A stretch of 64,000 bases of DNA from Catenulispora acidiphila DSM 44928 (GTDB taxonomy: Bacteria; Actinomycetota; Actinomycetes; Streptomycetales; Catenulisporaceae): positions 3,162,001-3,226,000 of the forward strand of contig NC_013131.1 in the NCBI RefSeq assembly GCF_000024025.1, written 5' to 3'. Shown one piece after another: positions 59,326 through 64,000 of this stretch. Positions within the stretch are counted from its first letter, which is position 1. Every line of letters starts with the position of its first letter. A program made the translations under genes and the position numbers. The notes under the pieces were generated by a model, which saw nothing but the letters and a program-made list of their open reading frames with translations, had not been told where the DNA came from and did not search any database.

Positions 59326-60156
59326 ATGAGCCACGCGCTGACCATCGGCGACTTCTCCAAGGCCACGCACCTGAGCGTCCGGACGCTCAGGCATTATCAC
59401 CAGATCGGCCTCCTGGAGCCGGCCGACGTCGACCCGGACACCGGCTACCGCCGCTACGCGGCCGTGCAGATCCCCGCAGCCCAGGTGATCCGCCGATTCC
59501 GGGCCCTGGACATGCCGCTGGACGACATCCACGCCGTGCTGTCCGCACCCGACCTGCGGTCCCGTGACCAGCTCATCGCGGCCCACCTAGCCCGGATGGA
59601 GGCCGGCCTGGCCCGGACGCAGCAGGCCGTCGCCTCCCTGCGTGACCTGCTCGAACACGGGCCCGCGCCGGCCACGATCGGGCACCGGATCGCGACGGCG
59701 ACGCCCGCCGCGGCGATCAGCGCGCAGGTCGGCGTCGCCGACGTGCTGGAGTGGTACCAGGGAGCCCTGGGAGAGCTCCGCGCGACCTTGACCGCGCAGG
59801 GGCTCCGGCCGGACGGCCCGCCCGGCGGAATGTTCGCCGATGAACTGTTCGCCCAGGAGTACGGTCGGGCGACCGTCTTCTTCGCCTGCCACGGCCGGAT
59901 CCGGCCGATGGGCCGGGTCACCGCGACCACCGTGCCGGCCGCCGACCTCGCCACCATCGTCCACGCCGGTCCGCACGACGAGATCGACCGCGCCTACGGG
60001 ACACTCGCCGCCCACGTCGCCGACCACGAGGTGGCGGTCGACGGGCCCCTGCGCGAGTACTACCTCGTCGGCTCGGGCGACACCGCCGACGCGGCGGCGT
60101 GGCGGACCGAGATCGGCTGGCCGGTGTTCGCCACCGGGACCAGCGCGCCGGCCTGA
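59326..60156 (+). CDS. MerR family regulator with GyrI-like effector domain
   Basis: A 276-residue regulator. The MerR HTH is TIGDFSKATHLSVRTLRHYH followed by QIGLLEPADVDPDTGYRRYA. A coiled coil (LARMEAGLARTQQAVASLRD) leads to a GyrI/BmrR-like effector domain (about 150-275, with CHGRIRPMGRVTATTVPA and VAVDGPLREYYLVGSG). BmrR/TipA-like proteins bind drugs and twist promoters with long spacers, as found here. It probably activates itself and the NTF2-ABM operon. ATG 59326 is chosen over one at 59305, which lies in the operator. Confidence 0.9.
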   Translation: MSHALTIGDFSKATHLSVRTLRHYHQIGLLEPADVDPDTGYRRYAAVQIPAAQVIRRFRALDMPLDDIHAVLSAPDLRSRDQLIAAHLARMEAGLARTQQAVASLRDLLEHGPAPATIGHRIATATPAAAISAQVGVADVLEWYQGALGELRATLTAQGLRPDGPPGGMFADELFAQEYGRATVFFACHGRIRPMGRVTATTVPAADLATIVHAGPHDEIDRAYGTLAAHVADHEVAVDGPLREYYLVGSGDTADAAAWRTEIGWPVFATGTSAPA

Positions 60157-60529
60157 GGCGGACCCCGGCTGGCGCGCGGCGAATGACGCCGATCGCCCGG
60201 AATGGCGTCAGCGCGAGCCGACGTGGCGACCACGAAGACCTTGCCAGGCGGCAGAACAGATCACTACTCGCGGGATCGCCCGCCGCGGCGTCCTGCAGCA
60301 CGACGACAACCGGCTGACCGACCGCGGCGCCGGCACGCAGATCAGCCTGCGCACCGACGCCCGCCGGTGCCCGTTCACCGGCGACCACGACACCTGGGCG
60401 GCCAAACCGGGAGCCGGCCCCGACCCGTCCGCAGCCCTGTCCGCTGCGATCGCCGCACGCCCTCAACCAACGTGCTTGGGCAGTACAGGTAGGACAGCAG
60501 TCTCACCGATATTGCGCGGGAACCTACAG
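60157..60529. other. 373-bp region without a supported gene
   Basis: A plus-strand frame encodes LTDRGAGTQISLRTDARRCP and continues to FTGDHDTWAAKPG, but it lacks a start and ribosome site and matches no family I recognise. It is probably part of the same decayed element as the following pseudogenes. Confidence 0.5.
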
Positions 60530-60870
60530 CTATTGAATCTCGCGGCGGATCGAGACGAGGTTGTCCCTCCAATAGCCTGTCAGTGGGCTCAGCTGGACTG
60601 TCAGTCCACTGTGAGGTGCTTCTACCAGGATTCCTTGACCCAGGTACATGCCGACGTGTCCTGGTGCGGTCACGGTTCCGTCTGATCCTGGGACGAATAG
60701 CAGGTCGCCAGGCCGGAGTTTGGTTCGTCTCGTAGATCGGGAGGCCGACGGTGGATTGTGCGATGCTGCCGCGGGGGATCGTGATGCCTGCGGCGTGGTA
60801 GGCCATCATCATCAGGCCGGAGCAGTACCAGCCGTCGTCGGCGCTAAGCCTGCGAGCCAAGCGCCCGCTC
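60530..60870 (-). pseudogene. NlpC/P60 peptidase remnant (frameshifted)
   Basis: The minus strand encodes DDGWYCSGLMMMAYHAAGIT (catalytic Cys in YCSGL) and IPRGSIAQSTVGLPIYETN. After a frameshift near 60720 it continues LRPGDLLFVPGSDGTVTAPG, HVGMYLGQGILVEAPH (catalytic His) and WRDNLVSIRREIQ, stop at 60530. This is an NlpC/P60 cell-wall hydrolase of the type found in actinomycete conjugative elements. The N-terminus is missing. Confidence 0.82.
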
Positions 60871-60879
60871 AGCCCTCTG

Positions 60880-61211
60880 CCACAACCCCTTCGGGCCCGA
60901 TTTCGCTGGTTCACGGTGCCCGCGTCGCCGGCGACCCGGGCAACACGGCCCTACAGCTGCGGAATGCCGCAGTGGACAACGTCCTAGTGCTCCTGCTCAC
61001 CGACAGCACGTTCGTCAACGCGCAAGGCGGGACGGGCCAAACCACCGGCGTCTTTCCGGTGCAAATGCGATGGATCGCAGAGGACTGGAAGATCGGGGCC
61101 ATCGGCCGCACTGGTCAGCACTACTCCGGTCTGGCCGCCACCCCGGATACTCAGGACGCTGTGAAGCTCGGCTGGCTCGCCCTCATCGCGGCTACCGGCG
61201 GTGCCTTGTGA
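60880..61211 (+). pseudogene. Conjugal transfer protein C-terminal fragment (VirB8/NTF2-like)
   Basis: The frame encodes GNTALQLRNAAVDNVLVLLL, TGVFPVQMRWIAEDWKIGAI and ends AATGGAL. Proteins with such a VQM.W..DWK strand lie just before TrbL-like genes in actinomycete integrative elements. The N-terminal membrane part is missing and the 5' side abuts the NlpC remnant. The stop overlaps the GTG of the next remnant (GTGA), showing a former operon. Confidence 0.6.
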
Positions 61212-62020
61212 ACTTCGCCCGCGTGATCTTCGAGCCTCCCGGTCGGGCTCCGGCTGTTTCGATGGGGACATCGGCACGTGTCTTTCGGACGTGGCCGCGC
61301 TGCCTGGCCAGGCAGCCGACGCGGTGGCGTCCGGCGCTGAATCCGCAGTCGGCGATGTCGCCAGCTCGGCCTGAGATTCGATCTGCCATTCCTTCGCTGA
61401 CGCCTTCACCTCGGTGCTGAAGTGGTTCGGCGACGTGTTCGTCTCGATGCCCGATCCGGATCTCGGGTCCATCCATGGCGTGTACGCAATCAGCCTGACG
61501 CTCGGCATGATCGTCGCGGTCGTCCTGCTGATCGTGCAGGCGGGCTCCGTGGCGTGGACGCGTTCCGGCGCACCGATGGCGCAAGCATTGACCGGATTGC
61601 CGAAGGCGGTGCTGGCCTCGCTGCTAACGCTCGCCGTCTCCAGCCAGGTCATGGCGGCCTCCGACGACCTGGCGAACTGGATCGTGTCGTCCAGCGGCAG
61701 CAGCATGACGGGGTTCACTGAGCGGCTGACCATCTTGCTCGCACTCAATACACCGGCGGGGCCGGCGATTCCGTCGGTGCTGCTGTTGTTGTTCGGCCTG
61801 ATCGGCATCGTCGTCGTGCTGACGCTGTGGCTTGAGCTGGTGCTGCGCAACGCAGTGTTCTGCGCCATGGTGGCGGTCGCGCCGATCAGCGCTGCCGGCC
61901 AGATCGGTTCCTCGACCGCGGAGAGGTGGCGCAAGATGGCCAAGGGCGGGCTTCAGCTGGCCATGGTCTACGCCTTGGTGGGCGCAATAGGCCACGCCTG
62001 CGAAGGCGTCGAAACATACT
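61208..62020 (+). pseudogene. TrbL/VirB6-like conjugal transfer membrane protein remnant
   Basis: After a GTG at 61208 (VNFARVIFEPPG), a frameshift near 61250 leads into CFDGDIGTCLSDVAALPGQA. An in-frame TGA at 61372-61374 interrupts before DSICHSFADAFTSVLKWFGD. The rest is long and open: VYAISLTLGMIVAVVLLIVQ, LPKAVLASLLTLAVSSQVMA, LLLLFGLIGIVVVLTLWLEL, with about five membrane segments. The C-terminus is lost where the ArsR-SRPBCC segment begins. The frame runs on into arsR without a stop, so automated calls would fuse the two. Confidence 0.78.
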
Positions 62021-62076
62021 TAAGCGATCCCTTTACTATCTGGAGCCGTCGCTCTATAGTTAAGGATGTGCTTAAC
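62018..62076 (+). promoter_or_regulatory. ArsR gene promoter and operator; leaderless start
   Basis: TTTACT (62032-62037) and TATAGT (62055-62060) with a 17-bp spacer form a good promoter. The -10 ends 7 nt before the GTG at 62068, so the mRNA should be leaderless. Imperfect inverted repeats (ACTTAAG and ATCCCTTTACTAT at 62018-62039; ATAGTTAAGGAT and CTTAA at 62056-62075) cover both boxes and fit an ArsR operator. Confidence 0.65.
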
Positions 62077-62406
62077 CAAGAGCCGTCCCTGGACCGGGTC
62101 TTCCAGGCCCTGGCCGACCCGACCCGCCGCGCCATGGTCGAACGCCTGACACGCGGACCGGCTTCGGTCAGCGAGCTCGCGAAGCCGCTCCCGATGTCGC
62201 TCCCGGCCGTCGTCCAGCACCTCCAAGTGCTGGAGGCAGGCGGACTGGTGCGGTCGGAGAAGGTCGGACGCGTCCGCACCTGCCGCATCGAGCCGATCGC
62301 GCTGCGAGCGGCCGAGAACTGGCTCGGCGCGCAGCGCACGACCTGGGAGAGCCGTCTCGACCGTCTGGGCGACCTGCTCGCCGACGACCACAAGAACAAG
62401 GACTGA
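62068..62406 (+). CDS. ArsR family regulator (SRPBCC-paired type)
   Basis: A 112-residue winged-helix protein: LDRVFQALADPTRRAMVERL, ASVSELAKPLPMSLPAVVQH and LQVLEAGGLVRSEKVGRVRT. The form ADPTRR...LA.P..MSLPAV.QHL is that of metal-independent ArsR proteins that pair with SRPBCC genes. It is followed 5 bp later by its SRPBCC partner. The long frame upstream belongs to the TrbL remnant; this GTG start is supported by its own promoter. Confidence 0.9.
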   Translation: MLNQEPSLDRVFQALADPTRRAMVERLTRGPASVSELAKPLPMSLPAVVQHLQVLEAGGLVRSEKVGRVRTCRIEPIALRAAENWLGAQRTTWESRLDRLGDLLADDHKNKD

Positions 62407-62411
62407 CACCC

Positions 62412-62876
62412 ATGACCGAACGTTTCATCACCCACTCCACCTTCGTCCTCGAGCGCGTCTATGACGCCCCGGTCGAGCGCGTGTTCGCCGCCTGGGGCGA
62501 CCAGGAGGTCAAGCGGCGCTGGTTCTCCCCGACGATGGAAGTCGACTTCCGCGTCGGCGGCACCGAGCGCAGCACCTTCCGCAACCAGCCCGACGGCCCG
62601 CTGTTCACCTACGAAGCCGTCTTCCGCGACATCGTCCCCAACGAGCGCATAGTTCTGACGAATCACATGCACAGCGACCAGGACCGCATCGCGGTAAACC
62701 TCGTCAGCATCGAATTCGCACCCGAAAACGACGGCACACGCGTGACCATCACCGACCACGGCACATACCTCGACGGCAGGGATCGAGGCGACTGGCGCGA
62801 AGAAGGCGTCGGGCAGGAACTGGATCGCCTCGCGATAGAGCTCAGGCCCACGGCGCTCACGTCGACGATGGTCTAG
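62412..62876 (+). CDS. SRPBCC (AHSA1/Aha1-like) domain protein
   Basis: A 154-residue START-like protein: STFVLERVYDAPVERVFAAW, EVKRRWFSPTMEVDFRVGGT, TYEAVFRDIVPNERIVLTNH and GTRVTITDHGTYLDGRDRGD. Members bind hydrophobic ligands. They are commonly cotranscribed with an ArsR repressor, as here. The C-terminal tail ELRPTALTSTMV departs from the usual helix, so the last residues may be altered by the decay that follows. Confidence 0.85.
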   Translation: MTERFITHSTFVLERVYDAPVERVFAAWGDQEVKRRWFSPTMEVDFRVGGTERSTFRNQPDGPLFTYEAVFRDIVPNERIVLTNHMHSDQDRIAVNLVSIEFAPENDGTRVTITDHGTYLDGRDRGDWREEGVGQELDRLAIELRPTALTSTMV

Positions 62877-62894
62877 CACGGGGAGCAGTCCTAC

Positions 62895-63330
62895 GTCGCG
62901 CTCTGAGGCCTGGCCACGCTTCAGACGATCGGTACCTTCGCCGCCCGACTGTCGGAGGTCTACGCCTGGCTGGACGCGCACGGCGTCGAGCCGGCCGGCC
63001 CAGCGATCATCTGCTACCGCGTCATCGACATATGGCGCGAGCTGGACATCGAGGGGGAGTGCCCACCAAGGACCGCGAGCAGCCCGATGGCGGACTCGTC
63101 GCCGACGTCCTGCCCGCCGGACGCTACGTGTCGGTCACACACATCAGACACCCCGACGAGCGCATCGACGTCACCACCGGGACGCTCGCCTGGGCCCAAG
63201 CCCGCGGCCTCGCCTGGGATCAGCATCCGAGCGACACGGGCGACGTCTGGGGCGGCCGCCTCGAGGTCCAGCACGTCGGTCCGCTACAAGGGGCCGAGCT
63301 CGACAAGTGCGAGTCAGAACTCCGCGGGTC
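62895..63330 (+). pseudogene. GyrI-like effector-binding domain remnant (frameshifted)
   Basis: One frame encodes LQTIGTFAARLSEVYAWLDA, HGVEPAGPAIICYRVIDIWR and ELDIEGE. After a frameshift near 63055 another continues VADVLPAGRYVSVTHIRHPD, ALAWAQARGLAWDQHP-like TLAWAQARGLAWDQHPSD and WGGRLEVQHVGP. An in-frame stop lies near the 5' end too. This is a GyrI-like small-molecule-binding domain, without a start. Confidence 0.8.
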
Positions 63331-63437
63331 AGAGGGAGAGGAGCCCGCCTTCGGCGGCGCTGGATCCACCACCTTCGCTTCCCATCGCGTGTAAGAAGCG
63401 CCCGGACGGCGGTCGGTACCGCCATCCGGGCGTGCTC

Positions 63438-64000
63438 TCAGTGGTAGTTCACGTTGTGCAGGCGGGCCTTGTAGAACTCCGCGCCGTAGGACAGGCCGCG
63501 GGTGAAGGAGGGGTCGCCCACCGGGTCGAAGAACTGGACGTTCGGGTTGACCCAGTTGCGGGTGTCTCCGTGGTAGTCCTTGCCGGTCGCCTGGACCCAG
63601 AATGCCTCGCCGGACTGGTACATGGAGAACGACTTCACGCTTGAGTTCTCGTGGATCACGGTGACGACGTGCGTGGTCTTCTGGATGGAGATCACCGAGC
63701 CGCTGCGGGAGGCCAGCAGGAGGCCGGAGTCGTTGTAGGCCGCGTCGAGGCTGTGGCCCAGGCTCGAGCCGATACTGACATTGGTTCCGGCGCCGAGCCG
63801 GAAGGAGCGGTAGGTTCCGGAGATCGGGTACGACGTGGCCTTGTCCTGGCCGATCGCCCACAGGCGGTTTGCCACGTCGTCGAACCACAGGCCGTGGGCG
63901 CCGGGGAACGAGATCGTCTGCACCAGCGCGAGGGTGCTCGGGTCGCTGACCGCGGTCGGGGCGTAGACGCTCAGTTTTCCCGGGGTGGTGGAGGCGGTGA
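63438..64000 (-). CDS. DUF6528-like secreted beta-propeller, 3' part
   Basis: At least 187 residues; the 5' end lies beyond the window. The visible part has blades typical of actinomycete DUF6528 proteins: VQTISFPGAHGLWFDDVANR, LWAIGQDKATSYPI, LGHSLDAAYNDSGLLLASRS, and a Trp/Tyr-rich end DYHGDTRNWVNPNVQFF and YGAEFYKARLHNVNYH. Members are usually secreted; no catalytic role is known. Its start and signal peptide cannot be judged here. Confidence 0.75.
   Translation of the reverse strand, partial: TASTTPGKLSVYAPTAVSDPSTLALVQTISFPGAHGLWFDDVANRLWAIGQDKATSYPISGTYRSFRLGAGTNVSIGSSLGHSLDAAYNDSGLLLASRSGSVISIQKTTHVVTVIHENSSVKSFSMYQSGEAFWVQATGKDYHGDTRNWVNPNVQFFDPVGDPSFTRGLSYGAEFYKARLHNVNYH

Noticed and set aside
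61414-62406. A single 330-residue protein joining a membrane domain and an ArsR domain
   Set aside because: The membrane part belongs to a TrbL-like frame broken by an upstream TGA, and the ArsR part has its own promoter and start. The fusion is a reading-through artefact.
1-64000. CRISPR arrays, tRNA or rRNA genes, phage genes
   Set aside because: No regularly spaced repeats, cloverleaf-like tRNA sequences, rRNA segments or phage structural genes were recognised on reading both strands.

Overview
The window is high-GC DNA with frequent GTG and TTG starts, ATGA/GTGA overlaps between neighbouring genes, F420-type and FMNH2-type luciferase-like enzymes, a mycothiol-dependent DinB-fold protein, Cys-type leader peptides, SigE-like ECF sigma and SpoIIE/STAS partner-switching proteins. 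This points to a soil-living filamentous actinomycete (Streptomyces/Catenulispora-like). The genus cannot be fixed from the sequence alone. No rRNA, tRNA, CRISPR array or replication origin was seen.

1-9 kb holds regulator-plus-enzyme pairs (TetR/NTF2-like, MFS, DUF1684, TetR/F420-type LLM) and the front of a sulfur-metabolism region: a Cys-type leader peptide before a DinB-fold gene, a flavin reductase, and an Rrf2 regulator-cupin-DsbA-like operon. 9.2-22.8 kb is the centrepiece, one apparently continuous operon. It runs: a leader peptide ending in Leu-Cys-Cys, a leader RNA able to form mutually exclusive hairpins, an Opp-type ABC importer (SBP, two permeases, two ATPases), an SsuD-family monooxygenase, a BisC/TorA-type molybdoenzyme, an acyl-CoA-dehydrogenase-fold monooxygenase, a second SsuD-family enzyme, an alpha/beta hydrolase with Asp at the nucleophile position, and SsuD itself. 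Most junctions overlap by 4 bp. Together these would import organosulfur compounds, process sulfoxides or sulfones, and release sulfite from sulfonates when cysteine is short. 23-26 kb adds a beta-carbonic anhydrase and a polar amino-acid type ABC importer.

26-42 kb is mixed: an SDR/TetR pair with two clear operators, an HTH-NB-ARC-TPR regulator, a DUF4097-DHA2 exporter pair, a sugar ABC importer behind two LacI-type palindromes (no ATPase gene, so probably MsiK-like sharing), an APH-fold kinase, an ABC exporter and an alpha/beta hydrolase-TetR pair. 42-46 kb carries a secreted beta-propeller and a GH30_8 glucuronoxylanase (XynC type, with FnIII and CBM2) under a CebR-like box and a second perfect palindrome. 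46.7-53.7 kb is a stressosome and partner-switching island (RsbR, RsbS, RsbT, phosphatases, hybrid kinase, STAS antagonist, anti-sigma kinase). No sigma factor lies inside it.

54-64 kb is a patchwork: a DUF4265 protein, an ECF sigma factor with a membrane beta-propeller partner, a MerR regulon, and much debris. The debris includes nested ISAs1 and IS3 transposase remnants, a truncated cyclopropane synthase, a decayed conjugative-element segment (NlpC/P60, VirB8-like, TrbL-like) interrupted by an intact ArsR-SRPBCC pair, and a GyrI-like pseudogene. The window ends inside a DUF6528-like gene.
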